A stretch of 64,000 bases of DNA. Origin: Cytospora piceicola (taxonomy: Eukaryota > Ascomycota > Sordariomycetes > Diaporthales > Cytosporaceae). Every line of letters starts with the position of its first letter. Positions within the stretch are counted from its first letter, which is position 1. The stretch covers positions 186,001 through 250,000 of the forward strand of contig JALQBC010000030.1 of NCBI GenBank assembly GCA_023375675.1, given 5' to 3'. Shown here one piece after another: positions 36,340 to 48,272 of the stretch. The translations under genes were made by a program, and so were the position numbers. The notes under the pieces were generated by a model. That model saw only the letters and a list, made by a program, of their open reading frames with translations, was not told where the DNA came from and did not search any database.

Positions 36340-36850
36340 TTAAACGAAATATAGTTTATTCTTTTACTATTAATCTTATTCTATACTATTACTATAGATT
36401 TTATAACGGCTTTACTCGACGTTCTAGCTATTAATACTTTATAGATAATCTTTAAAGTACTTTTTTTCGATATTTTTTTTTCGGTTATAAATAAATATAA
36501 TAAAGTAACTATCGTTATCTTTAATAATACCGTATATATAACTATAGATTAAGTATACGTGTTATTACGTATATTATATTTATATAATTAAAGTATCTTA
36601 TAACGTATTATTTTTAATAGAGATTTTAAGTTTTTTTTAAACTTTTAATAAAGCTTATAATCCGGTTTAAATACTAAGCTAGCTTATTTAACCGTTTAAC
36701 ACTTATAAACTAATAGCTAGTCCGAAGGTAAAAATAAAATAGTAGAATTAATAGTCCGGATATTTACTATAACGTATTCTAAAGTCGAATAGACTAATAT
36801 TATCTTAACATTATAGTTTAACTTAAATAACGCTTATAATAAAGCTACGA
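36340..36850 (+). pseudogene. Gypsy integrase core remnant
   Basis: ITIDFIT followed by LLDVLA (~36,390) is the first catalytic-Asp block of the DDE integrase core. VINKYNKVTIVI (~36,480) follows as in working copies, and a block resembling the conserved YHPQTDGQSE region lies near 36,700. Stops fall in every frame. Confidence 0.7.
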
Positions 36851-37749
36851 AATATTCTGTTAACTAGCTTTTATATAAATTTAATTTTACCGGAATAAGC
36901 TAGCTAAAAAAAGGTATTTCGACGTTAGCTTAAAATATATTTTAAAAAAAAGCGTAACTTATAATCGCCGAGGCTTAAATAGCTATAAAACTATAATATA
37001 ATAAAAAATATCGTTAGTATAAGTTTACTTTAAATAACTAGGTTTTTATTAAACTCTACTATAGCTATACGTTACTTAAGAATTTAGCCCGAAAGTATTC
37101 TTAATAATATATAAAACCGTTTTAAGTCGTATATAAGGTAAACAGACTAGTATATAAGCTTAAAATAGCTTTATATATAAATATTTACTTAATATTATTT
37201 ATAATTTATCTGTTTTTAAATAAACTGTTATAGTCTAACTTATATAGGCGAGATTTATTAGCTATAAAGCTTATAAAAGTAAATAATAATAAAATATAAA
37301 GGTATAATAAAGCCTTTAGATATTATAAGTTATAATATATTATAGTTAAACGTAAGCGGAAGTATAGTTATAAGTAGTCGTACGTTAAGTATTTTATAAA
37401 ATAAACCGATTACTTTAGCTATTTTAATATATAAATACTATAAAATACTTTAAATACCGATAAAATAATTTAAGAATTTAAAATAAAATAAGAAAAGATA
37501 GAAAAGTTATATATTTAGTTAGTAATAAGAAGGAAACCGCTTATAAAGTAACCGAAACCCGGAGAAATAGTTACTTAAATATTATAGCTTTAGCTAAAAG
37601 AAAGACTACTTAACAGATAACCGGTAAATCGGCCGGTAATACCGACGTTAAAACCGAAAAGTAATATTTAACGTTTATAAAAGGTTATTAAGTAATAAAG
37701 GTTAAATACGTTTATATTAATATTAAATAATAAACGATAATAAAAAAAA

Positions 37750-40339
37750 CTTATTTACCGACCGACTATTAATTTAAACTTCCTTTTTTATATTATTTAC
37801 TATTTTTCTTTATTTCGTTCTTTTTATTAAAGCTTACTTTTAAAATACTATATCGTTAGCTTAACTATTATATAAAGTATTCTGCTTAAAAATTTACTTT
37901 AAAGTTACCGTTTACTTACTATTTTATATAATTTAAAACTATTATATCGAACTTACCTTATATTTACCGTTAAGTACGTATACTAAACTAAAAAAACCTA
38001 TATAAAATATTAATAGCCGAATATTTTATAAGTATTTTAAAATACTAAAGTTTTACTTAGTATTATACCTTACTTTTTATAACCTCGGTTATTTATACTT
38101 ATAAAAGAGCTATATAAAAGAATACTCGATAAAGGTCTATAAGGCCTTACGTCGGGATATATTAAACCTTAATAAATATAAATAAAGACTTTACCTATAT
38201 AAAAGAGAATCGGTAGTATTTATTAAAACGTTTACTATTAATACCCGATTTAATACCTACTTATATCGTTATATAGCCGAGTAAATATATTTTTAATAAA
38301 AAGTAATTAACGAAGGATATATTAACTTTATTAACCGAAAGATAGAGTTTAATATATATATACTATCTTTAAAGCTTTTAATATACTTAATTAGCTATAA
38401 GGTTATTTATTATAAAGCTTAGTAATACTTTAGTTAATATCTTATCTTTATATAAATTAACCGCGATAATATATTATACTATAAATAAAAGCTTTATTTT
38501 AATATATAAAACAGCCGTGTAAGCTAAGCGATAAATCTGCCTATATACGGATATAAAGAAACTAACTTAGTATATTTATTAGATTCTTCTATAATATCGG
38601 CCTAAAAAGGTTTAAACCTATTCGCTTATAGTCTTTTTATACCTTTATCTACCTTATTTTATAAGCGTAATAAATATATTCGCTATAATAAAAGGGGCTA
38701 ATTTATTTAAAACGTAAATAACTTTATTATTAATAAAATAAACTTAGTTATAATACAGTACGTTACTATAAGCCTATAGTTTTTAAGTACCGAGCTTATA
38801 AATACTAATTATACTATTATAAAAGAATAGTAAAAGACTAAAAAGAAATACTATAGCCTTATATCCGATATTATTACTTACGCCGAGGTCGTTATAAACG
38901 CCTTTAAAAAGCTTAAAATATAGCTAACTTCTAAACGCTTATTATAAAACCTATAGTTATTAGGCCGAAAAGGCTTATTTACTACTTTTATCCCTATAAA
39001 GGATAATATTAAAAAAAAACTAGTATACGGCTTTCGGTTTAACCTTATTAAAAACTCTTTTATAAGTAGAAAGCGTTACGCTACCGATAACGGTTCGCTT
39101 ATTATAATCCGTAAATCGAATAAGTTTAAAATAAATTCGCCTTTTATAAAGCGCGAACGCTTAATATATTTCGTCGTTATTATTAACGATATATATAAGA
39201 ATAATAAACTTAAAGCGTTTACTTAGTTTAATACTACTATATTTATTATATACGTTATCGAGGCGGGCCGTAAGCTTAAAACTAACGCTTATATTTAAAT
39301 AAACAGCTAAAAGCTCTGTATCGTTTTACTACTTAATATAACTAGTATTAATATTATAATACTATACGGTATCGCTATATAGGTAGTAAACTTTATCTGT
39401 TATATTTAAAGATTTAATAAAAAGTCGTATATATAATATCTTAGCGTTACTTTTATATTTAAGTACTTCCTCTGTTATTAAATAAACTTCGGTTTTATTA
39501 AAACTAAGTTTTAAAAGGACGATAATATTAACTAAGTAGGTACTCGCTATAAATAAAAACGTTTTTATACAGGTAACCTTAATTATATATTTACTAAAAC
39601 GTTTAAACGCTGTTTATATAGTATAAATTCGTACTTCGAAGCTTATAGTATAATTAAAGCTATAGCCTTAATGTTTAATAAGGTTATAACGTTAATTAAG
39701 AACGTTTTTAACGAAAACGTAAAGGCGTTATTCGGTTTACTGTTTTTTTTAGTTAAAGAAGAGTTAAAATTCCGCTAAGTTCTTTAAAACTACGTTTCGT
39801 TTAGTCGTTATTTAGTCGTTATTTTATAGTTATTTTTATATTCGTTATTTTACGTTTATAAGTTTATAGGCTTTTTCGTAGTATCGACTATATGTATAAG
39901 TAAACCGACGTTATATAGCAGGTATTTAAAAATAAAAATAGTCGTTACTTTTCTTTTTCTATTCGTTTAGCGGTATTAATAGTACGTATAGGTTTATTAA
40001 TACTATAAAGTAGATACTTAAAAATAAAAACTACTTTCGCTTTCTTTTTTTATAGTTAACCGTACTCTTTTCTTAACTATACCCTGTATTTTTATAAGCT
40101 TTTATTTTTTTTATTATATATACTACTATAGTCTACTTAAGCTTTTACCGGTTATTTTGTTGTATTATAATTTAAATACTATCGTTATTTAAATATAGTG
40201 CTTTTTTCGTAGATTAATAACGGTTTTTCTCTTTATTCTATAAATATAACTACTTTTATACTATAAACTTATTATTAATCTAATTATAACTATAATACCT
40301 GTATTCCTATAAACGAAGATTTTTTCTTTTAAGAGTAAT
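37750..40339 (+). other. Unexplained 3' segment of the Gypsy element
   Basis: About 2.6 kb between the integrase region and the right LTR, too AT-rich to read confidently. It is longer than the usual post-integrase tail and could be an extra ORF, captured sequence or a further nested element. No second pair of LTRs or inverted repeats was spotted. Confidence 0.4.
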
Positions 40340-40578
40340 TATTATATATTTACCGGTAGGTTCGTAGCGAACCTACCTATAAACGTACCTACGAATTTAC
40401 CGTATATTTACCGGTAATTTAGATAGTCGAACGTATAGTAATTATATAGTAAACTTAGGGTAAGTTTACAGTAAGTTCGTAAGTCTATATATAGTTTATA
40501 AGAGTACTCGGTTATATAAAGAGAGAAGAGAGAAAATCTATCTTTATTATATACTACCATACCGTACCGTTACCATTA
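40340..40578 (+). repeat. Gypsy right LTR
   Basis: 239 bp, TATTATATATTTACCGG... to ...GTTACCATTA. Its 3' part retains more C/G than the left LTR. Confidence 0.88.
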
Positions 40579-40716
40579 TAACACTCCTCTAGCTAATTCA
40601 CTAATCTATAAGTATAAAGCCTACCGGAGGAGGAAACAAATAGAACAACGAAGGAAAGCTTAGCTTAGGTATAAACTTTAACGAGGACGTTAACTTTCTC
40701 TCTGTCGCCCGGCACT

Positions 40717-40833
40717 TATAGTAGCAGGCATAGGGTCCCTATAAATAGCCGTCATCTAGAACCTAGCTAGCCTTATAAACCTAGAACCAGACCAACACAC
40801 ACAACTACTACTCGTACCTAAACGGCTACTACA
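40717..40833 (+). repeat. TRIM-like element, right LTR
   Basis: 117 bp, ending CTACTACA, followed by the CCGTG target duplication. It is the least RIP-altered of the three copies, with a block rich in intact C (ACCAGACCAACACACACAAC). Confidence 0.85.
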
Positions 40834-40838
40834 CCGTG

Positions 40839-42447
40839 GCGGTATCCTAGATTCATTCTAAAGATGAACCTGACAAGCCGCAATCTCCCTATCTCACCTG
40901 CTTCATAACGGAGATCCAGGGCGACTTTCTGGCCTAACCGTATAGCAGAAAGCCAGATGTCCTAGGGACAAGGAAGACAATATTTGAGCATTATGATGTC
41001 GGGTTATAGTCGAGGGTGCTCGCCAATTGCCCGGATAGTTGACTTTTAAGGAGGTTAAAAAGGCCGAGGAGCCGAGGAGAGCCTAGGGATGAAAGAAGAG
41101 CGAATCACATTGCCCGTAAAGAATGATTGATTTGGGAGAGCTTGATGCAGCCTTGACATTTTCGGGTTGCGAACAGGATTAAATACCCCAGAGCCGCCTC
41201 AATATTGAACCGCACCAAGCACGCCAGCCACCATGCGGTCTGCATATCGCTCACAGCCACACATGCAATGCAGCATGTCAGGTGCCAGGTGTTTACAAGC
41301 CTTCCAAAACTATTCCACAGTGCCGTCTTCTTCAGCTGACACAGTCTGGTCAGGTCGTGGGTGTGTCGGGAACGTACTTTGTTGAAACACCACCACAATT
41401 ATCCATATCACAATTATGTCCTATTGATATATACTTCGCTTACACAGAACGAAACACATACGACCATACCCAGCGGAAAATTCGGGATCCCGTCCGCTCT
41501 CCCATAGACAAGCCGCTGAGGGCTGGATTAGTAGTTGGGTCGGTGACGACCAGCGAATACCCGGTGTTGTATGTTATTCTTTTTGTCTTTTTGCTCCTTG
41601 CAAGTTGCAGGATGTCTTCTCCGTATCAGACCGTGGCACATCATCAGTTTAAGTTGAGGTATCATTGTTTTCTCGTCCTTGCTAATTAAGTTTAATTGCC
41701 CCTTTCGAGTCATTAAAGAAGCCAGGCTGTATCTTGCACACATAGAACTTGAATGTCCGTCTTACTTGAGGCTTATCTATCTTCCATTACATGGCTAAGT
41801 CGCCTCGCCCTGTATTCTTGGTGGCTTACCAGGTCCTTCTTCTTATCCTTCATCTTGGTGGTTTTCATAAGACTTGCGTTATCGCCCTTCCTCCCTGCTC
41901 TTTCTGCCGGCCCTTTTGCAGAGTTAGTGGCTGTGAGCTCGCACGCGGCATCTCCATGCCATCATCCGCAGGATCGTTTCCATGTCCACGGTAAGACCCC
42001 CTTCGAAGAGGCCAAAGGACCGGTTTTGCTGATTCATATGTCTGATTCCGGTGCCCGCTCCACGGAAATACGCTGTGACTTCTTCCACTTCTCAAACCCC
42101 TCCTCCGTCGAGCAGTGGACTGCCATCTAGTTCTTCCCATACCCGTCATAGCTCGTTCCAGAGCTCGAGTATCGTAGAGGCAGACTCGCGGAAGTGCTGT
42201 CCGGGTAAGGCATCGCGTGGGCCCCGCCCCAGAGCTCCCCCCCCCCCCCAGCTCTCAGGTGGTGCCTGTACAAGCCTGCTCTTGTGCAGGTCTCTGTGAA
42301 ACATCCGGCCCATGCTCAAGAGCGTTGAGATCCGAAGCGGAGGGAAGATTCAGACCATGCCTCACTCTCACCAAGACAACGCCATCTCCATCGCCCTGGC
42401 GGAAGCGTCGACGAGGGGTCTGAGAACTCCGACCACCCCTCCCCCCC
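40839..42447. other. Right flank of the retrotransposon block, no gene supported
   Basis: 1.6 kb of normal composition. ORFs at 41,105-41,398 (minus), 41,282-41,689 and 41,753-42,130 show no domain. A C-run lies at about 42,240. Confidence 0.45.
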
Positions 42448-42819
42448 TCAGCCGAAGCTTTCGAAAACCGGGAGCAGCGTTTGCCGGGCCCCTTCGGCCC
42501 CGATCTTCATATCCGATTCTGCCTTCACCTGAGTTCTTCGAGGAACCCTCTTCACCGGCGGGAGGTCCTGCAGCCGGGGCGGGTCCCATTCGTGCTCACC
42601 GGCGATAACCTCCGCCGGTGGGTTGCCGTGCCAGAAGGGATGGTCTGCTCTGAGGAAGGGGTCGTCATATTCCGGCATAGGCTGGCGCTGGGCGTTGGGC
42701 TGGGCGTCCACGTGATTGTACTCAACCCATTCCGTTTCGTCTGATGGTGACGACAGAAGGTTAATTACAGCTAGTATTGGCCCTAAAATGCAAATGACAT
42801 ATAGCCACATTTTGAGCAT
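42448..42819 (-). CDS. Candidate small single-pass membrane protein
   Basis: A 123-residue ORF from the ATG at 42819. It opens with MLKMWLYVICILGPILAVIN, a good transmembrane or signal-anchor helix. A hydrophilic acidic/Pro-rich tail follows (PMPEYDDPFLRADHPFWHGN, then DLPPVKRVPRRTQVKAE). The frame is open upstream to 42948, but that part is a low-complexity (ACA)n stretch encoding ETTTTTITTT, more likely 5' UTR. No family recognised. The convergent plus-strand ORFs over the same DNA look worse in composition. Confidence 0.4.
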   Translation of the reverse strand: MLKMWLYVICILGPILAVINLLSSPSDETEWVEYNHVDAQPNAQRQPMPEYDDPFLRADHPFWHGNPPAEVIAGEHEWDPPRLQDLPPVKRVPRRTQVKAESDMKIGAEGARQTLLPVFESFG

Positions 42820-43273
42820 AGCGAGTGTTGAGCCGCGGCACGGATAGACGGGGTCGTCTGTTGTTGTTATTGTTGTTGTTGTCGTCTCGTTGCCCTTTCC
42901 TATTCGCGCTTGTATGGGCCGATGTATGAACTGAGGCCATTTGCGCAACTAAACCATCGCCGTAAGAGAGAATGAGTCTCGCTTTCGATGGTGTGGGTGT
43001 TTTTGTGGGAACCAAGGATGCGTGAAACAAAATGCTATGTCGTTAGTGGACTGTGTGGTCAAGTGGACAACGAAGATGCAAGCGGTCTGTGCGATCGTCG
43101 ATAAAAAGGCGCCTGTCTATTCACGGGAGCTAGCAACATGAGACAGGAGAATGGAGATGTCTTAGATGTTCCGCTTAGCATTTAGACCGGAGCTAGCTCT
43201 GTGTGCGCCAGCATCGCCGCTTCCTCTAGTTCGATCATGTACACCCAATCCGGTTGACCTTGCGAGTGCTTCC
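42820..43273. other. Intergenic
   Basis: 454 bp between two minus-strand genes. It includes a GTTGTTATTGTTGTTGTTGT trinucleotide run near 42,860. No gene. Confidence 0.5.
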
Positions 43274-45582
43274 CTAGGGCAGACTCAGGAACAGATCCAA
43301 AAGCTTAGGATAGTTCGGGGTTCCCAGCCCAGTAACAGGATCCCAACCGTCGACGGCTTCAAAACCGTCCGTCCCGCAGCCAGGGTTCGTGCCGTTGTTG
43401 ATGTCATTTAGGACGTGAGGGTTCTGGTACAAGACGGGGTTAATGAACCCCAATGGCCCCTTACCAGCAGCAAGACGCTCCTCTACGATCCGGTTGATCA
43501 ACGACGCGAAGATAGGGCTGGATGCCGAGGTACCTCCGGACAGACCGTAGTAGTCCTCAACGAAAACAGCGAGGTTGTCACCGTTGGCGGCTACGTCAGG
43601 AATGCCACGTCCGTTGCGGTTGTAAACACCGCCGTTGGTAGCGTTGAGGTAGTTGCCGTTGTAATAGTAGGGGTAGGGCGGATTATGCTCCTTGAAGTAG
43701 GTGTCGACGGCTTTCTGCTGGTAGCTAGGAACGGGGAAGATGTTGGAGAAACCCTGGGAGAAGGTCAGCTTATAACCTGGCAGGTAAACGGGTCCCATGG
43801 CTGGTCACTCACGCCACCGCTGCTGTAGTTGGAGAAGACACCTTCGTCGAGCACCGCGCTCTCCGGCTCGAATACCGTCTTACCCTCGTACACCTTCGTC
43901 GCGCCCACGTTGGTCAACCAGGGGCAGCTGTTCGGCTGCGTCGGGCTGAAAACGGCGTCGTCTGATCCAAGGCAGCCATAGTACGACCCATCCCCGTTAC
44001 TCCCACCGGGATATCCTCCTACGCCGGTGTCACCGCTAGCGACGAAGATGGAGGTGCCCTGCAGGCCGAGCTTGAGGAACTCGTTGCACTGCCGCTGCTG
44101 GTAGTACGCTGGCAGGTCACTCTCTTGTTCGCCATACGAGATGGTGATAACGTTGGTCGGCTTATAGACGCCACACATCAGCTGACCCTCGTATCCTTCC
44201 GGGTCCGGGTAAGTAGGGTCCAGCACTGGGTCGTTGCCAGTCTCGCCGTAGGCTGAGTAAGTGCAGTATGAACCATCAAGGGCATCGAAGAAGCTGTTCG
44301 AGTTTGAAGATTAGTTACTGTCGAAGCATAATGGTGGGTAGATGCATGAGCCGTGAGCCACGGTTAGGGGCGTCGGTGTCGGTACTCTCAAAGCTTCGTT
44401 GTCCCACGACATAAAGACGGAGGAAGAGGGGAAAGACACGCCCTCAAAACACTTACGTATTGAAGATGCCAGACTGGGTGCCATTGCCGCCATAGGCGTA
44501 GTAGAGATCATCAGTCTGGTACAGAACCGTACTTTGCGGGTATATTCTGTGAGAGTGGTGAGTCAGCGGCGGCTTCGTCATTAGCATCCAAAAAGCAAGT
44601 CTTACATGGGGTAGGCCAGCTCAAAGTCCAGGTTACTCTCACCACCTGCATCCTCTTGATCAACCGGAGCATCGGCGCCGTCTATGGCGTTAAGAACAGG
44701 ATGCGTGCCGTTCGGAATGTATGGAGTGTACTTGGTGAAGAACTCGTCAAAGTCCCCTTGCGCGTAGAAGTCACCCTCCTCGAAGATCCCGAGTGAGTTG
44801 TTGGCGGAGACTGTGGCGTTCGGGTTAGGAGCTTCGAAGTGGTACAAAGCCCGGAGGCAGGCCGGCGTGATGACCTGGTCACACGTCGCCAGCTCGCTCG
44901 AGTTCGAGTAGGCCGAGAGGTCTGGCATGGCCTTCCGCTTCGAGCTCTGCGGCCTTCTCCTGCTGCCTGTCTTGCGCTTGATGTTGCCATTAGCAGACCT
45001 CTTCCAAGCACCGGAAGGTCGCAGGTCCATGATTGTGCCCTTGAGGCCTGGCGTAACATAGTCGACATGTTCCTGGACATGCTGGGGAAGATGATACTCG
45101 TTGCACCCGACCAGAGATCCACGATCTTGCTCGATACCATCGTGGAAGTACTCCGTGTGCAGAAGCATCTCTGCCTCCTCCACAGTGGCATCAAAAGCCA
45201 GCCAGGCCTTATTCTGACTATGCGTGATCCTCTCTTTCGCAATGCCAGACTGGATGAGCCAGGAAGCAACAGTCTCTACCGTCTCCTCTGGCGGGCTGAA
45301 AGCATCAATGACCTCTTCCGAAGTCCAGTGCTGTCCGTATTTGGCCGACGCTGGGTGGGAGACTTCCATCAGCCACTCCTCAGCTGCCTCGAGCGCAGCT
45401 GTGTTCTGCTTCAGGCCGACCCGCATGGGGAGGACCACGTTAGATTCCATGCGTTTGTTGATGCGGGGGTGAGGGATGTGTCGCTTCTCGTGGACAACAT
45501 GGTTGTGCGGCACCGTGAGGGCCGCTGCCGTGCCTGCGAGGGCGACGGCGAGCCGCACGATGTTGGGAAGACTGACGTGCAT
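43274..45582 (-). CDS. Secreted sedolisin-family serine-carboxyl peptidase (tripeptidyl-peptidase type, S53)
   Basis: Four exons (45582-44606, 44546-44457, 44293-43813, 43753-43274) encode 675 residues. A signal peptide (MHVSLPNIVRLAVALAGTAA) is followed by the S53 pro-domain (residues ~45-190; WLMEVSHPASAKYGQHWTSE) and a basic processing region (~195-225; RKTGSRRRPQSSKRK). The mature enzyme carries the catalytic Glu/Asp pair in ESNLDFELAYP (~residue 320), the oxyanion Asp in FVASGDTGVGG, and the nucleophile Ser in GLSGGTSASSP. The C-terminal DPVTGLGTPNYPKL is the calcium-binding end. All catalytic residues are present. Expected role: acid-optimum extracellular removal of tripeptides or endoproteolysis for nutrition. 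Introns are 51-163 bp with consensus ends. Confidence 0.93.
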
Positions 45583-47668
45583 GTTGGCGCTTGGAGACAG
45601 GCTTCCTGGATATTCTCAGGACCCTTGCGGAAGAGCTGGGTTCAACGACATCTTGTTCTAGGAGCCACTTGGTGTGGGACACCTCCGGTATTTGAAGGGC
45701 TTCAGACACGAGAAGCGGCATCATGGAGCTTGATGGCGTATCCGCCAGCAGGTGAGGGCTGGTGGTCCACAACCTCCTGCATCGGGAGTTGATGTGACAA
45801 TCAAAGATGCGATGTCACACTGCCATGCCGGATGGGGCATGTCTTGAAGCTTGAGTTGACCCCTGGTGCAACGGTGGGTATCCAAGGTGGGACTCCTGGC
45901 CGCGGTGGACCTGGCGGGTTACCCCTGGCTAGAACCGTTGGGGAAGGTCCGGAAGGCAACACTGATAGCTTCCAAAATGGTCATTTCGGACATATGGCTA
46001 GACGTCTCATGGATATTGCCAGAATATCCACTTGAGTACGATCAATGTCGAAAGATTGAGATGGTGGGATCAACAAAGCTGGGATGAGTGAATCGATAGG
46101 GCGCCTATGAGGGTAAGGGTTAGCATATGTTTGCACTTGCTTAGACTGCATGTTTGTAGATTATGTCAAAGCCTGGCTATGAAGTATCGGGTCATGAAGA
46201 GGGTTCCAAAGTGAAATAGGCATTATTGAGTCCTATACCACATGAGTGATGTGTGATGCATTGACCATTCTGCTCAAGCCCTCATGATAACCTCTCCCAA
46301 AATCCTCCACACCGTCTGTGCCCATCACTATCTTCTCCTCCACTCAAACACTGCCTTTCTTCTTCTCATTCACATGGAATTTCTCCCCCTCCTCTCAAAT
46401 TTAAAATTCCTCATCTGGAAAGTGCCCTTCTTGGAAAAGCACTTGGTGGAAGACTTGCTGAAATCGTGCACACAACGAGCATCGACACTCTTGAGGGGGG
46501 CGTCGCCGACTATTCGTGAAGGCAATATTCCCATCGAAGCCCTGCTGCAATAGCATGGAACCTGGCTCTTGTGCGGATTGCATGTCGACGAGCCACGACA
46601 GCAGCAATCTGACGTCTTCGAGAGGATCTCATCCTTCGAAGACGCCATCTTGATTGCTGTTATTTGGCAGAACAATTGAACTCGAGCATGCCGAAGGGAG
46701 AAGAAAGTTCAGTAAAGCGGAAGTCTGGCCACCAGTTTTGTTTTTGTTCCCCGTTTGTTTGAGCGTTCTTAGTTCCTATTATACAGCATGTGCACCTTGT
46801 TTTTGCTTATCTCTGTCGGTACCTTGGGCTGCTTGGTCCTGAGAACCTTTGTCTTGGTTGTCTTGCTTTGTGGTATTGTCAAGAACCTCGGTGTCGCCGA
46901 AGAGAAGAGTGCTTGGCCGGAAGATGGGGGGATGGATAAGCTCCTGGTGTGGGTTGTCTGGGTCAGGCTGGAGGTGGGGACGGGGTCAATCTTTCATCTC
47001 AATGAGAACAAGCCACCCCAACCGGGACGGAAATGGAGAATGTAAATACTGAGCCGTGTCCAGACAGGCGATTTTCAAGATACTATCAGAGTGACTTGAA
47101 GGCTTTGTATGCCACTGCAACAGGTTACTGTGACAAACCATACTAGCTATTGAGCTGGTGGCTTCCAAGGAGTTCTTTGATTCGATCAAGAGAAAGCAAG
47201 CTGTTATTCCTTTGATTATCTTCTAGAAATGCTCTCAATAGTGAGCACAGGCATCTACCTTCTCCTCGATCGCAAAGATCTGTCTCCTCCCAGAACAATC
47301 AAGGGTTCCTAGTTGTCAGAACCGCTTGTTGCGGCCCAGCTGTCACCCTTGCCTGTCTCGAAGCCCTTCAGGCAGCCTCCAGATGTCGTCCGCTCACAAT
47401 ATACCCTAGTAGTAGTCTATGGTTAGCCACCAGAAGTTGTTGTAGAGAAAAGAAGGTGTGACCTGGACCAAAACTTGCCTTACTGGCCACCTCCACTAGA
47501 ATAATAGAGCCACATGACAATGGCAACCAGGCAGCAGAACACCACCAGTGCAGGGCCAGGGGCTGCCACAGCCGCAACGTGGCATGCTGCCGCCGTTGCA
47601 CTCAGGTGAAATGAGGCATTATACGAGGGGGCCGTTGCAGCGGCGATCGCGTTCGACCTTGTCTAGTC
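45583..47668. other. Intergenic, no supported gene
   Basis: About 2.1 kb. A Cys-rich minus-strand ORF (46,370-46,675) and two hydrophobic plus-strand ORFs (46,788-47,052) were considered; none has a recognisable domain or a partner exon. Confidence 0.45.
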
Positions 47669-47965
47669 TTTGTTGACGATGTTGTTGGGAGGAGAGGAGG
47701 AGGGCAAGTCATAGTACTCGGAACCCACCCAGCCGTCGTTGAAGTCCAGGAGTATCTCCTGGCAGACGGTTTCGGCGCCGAGAGTGTCGGGGGTGAGCAC
47801 CACACGAACTGTCGCCAACTACGCCACTCTGAGCGGAGTTATAGGCTCCTTTAAAGGAGTATCAGAAAGGAGATTCGCGTCTCATTGTCGGGGAGGCCTT
47901 ACAAGTTGCTTGTGGCGAGTAGGGGTGAGGGTGACTGATGTGGAGGGAGTAGAGCGGATCGCGAG

Positions 47966-48272
47966 GTCTGGTACTCTGAGCGGACCCAGACAGCGTTGAA
48001 ATCCAGGAGAGTCTCCTGGTGAACGAGTCTGGTACTCTGAGCGGACCCAGACAGCGTTGAAATCCAGGAGAGTCTCCTGGTGAACGAGTCTGGTACTCGG
48101 AGCGGACCCAGAGAGCGTTAAAGTCCAGGAGAGTCTCCTGGTAAACGAGTCTGGTACTCGGAGCAGACCCAGACAGCGTTGAAATCCAGGAGAGTCTCCT
48201 GGTAAACGAGTCTGGTAATCGGAGCGGACCCAGACAGCATTCCAAGAGCATCTCCTGGTGGATGGTATCTGC
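47966..48272. repeat. 61-bp minisatellite, five tandem copies
   Basis: Copies begin GTCTGGTACTC at 47966, 48027, 48088, 48149 and 48210, each exactly 61 bp apart; the last is shortened and diverged. The unit contains GTTGAAATCCAGGAGAGTCT. A related single copy lies at 47,706-47,780 (CAGCCGTCGTTGAAGTCCAG), apparently the coding sequence from which the array grew. Confidence 0.92.

Larger units (their letters stand above)
29977..40578 (+). mobile_element. Ty3/Gypsy LTR retrotransposon, heavily RIP-mutated, 10.6 kb
   Basis: Two direct LTRs of exactly 239 bp (29977-30215, 40340-40578) flank the element. The first 17 bases align perfectly except for C-to-T changes. The target duplication is TAATA (29972-29976) / TAACA (40579-40583). 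The unoccupied version of the target exists 750 bp upstream in the other TRIM copy (29219-29223 followed by CTCTTTT), which proves the boundaries. On the plus strand, RNase H and integrase follow reverse transcriptase, the Gypsy order. Every frame is full of TAA/TAG stops, so the element is dead. About 4.3 kb lies before the reverse transcriptase (gag/protease expected) and about 2.5 kb after integrase is unexplained. Confidence 0.92.
28470..40833 (+). mobile_element. Short-LTR non-autonomous retrotransposon (TRIM/SMART-like), three LTRs, split by a Gypsy insertion
   Basis: Three copies of a 111-117 bp LTR (28470-28580, 29380-29490, 40717-40833) lie in the same orientation, separated by 799 bp and 619 bp of internal sequence (the second figure after removing the Gypsy element). 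The outer boundary is TGTGGTAGCAGG...GGCTACTACA, i.e. TG...CA with short inverted ends, flanked by a perfect 5-bp target duplication CCGTG (28465-28469 and 40834-40838). Each LTR holds a CCTATAAATAGCC promoter-like box. No coding domain is visible in about 1.76 kb of element sequence, so it must have relied on enzymes supplied in trans. The LTR-internal-LTR-internal-LTR arrangement is what recombination between two related copies leaves. Copies differ mainly by C/T and G/A changes, consistent with RIP; the right-hand LTR is least affected. Confidence 0.85.

Noticed and set aside
29972..40583. A palindromic TAATA/TAACA mismatch as evidence against one insertion
   Set aside because: The single difference is C versus T, the expected RIP change, and the empty sister site supports the duplication.
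28470..40833. Helitron or LINE identity for the AT-rich block
   Set aside because: Paired 239-bp LTRs, target duplications and Gypsy-order RT/RNase H/integrase motifs account for it.
41753..42130. Hydrophobic 125-codon ORF near the retrotransposon flank
   Set aside because: No recognised motif; overlaps a minus ORF of equal quality; composition not clearly coding.
46370..46675. Cys-rich 101-codon minus-strand ORF as a small secreted protein
   Set aside because: No signal peptide, no convincing Cys pattern and no promoter or exon support.
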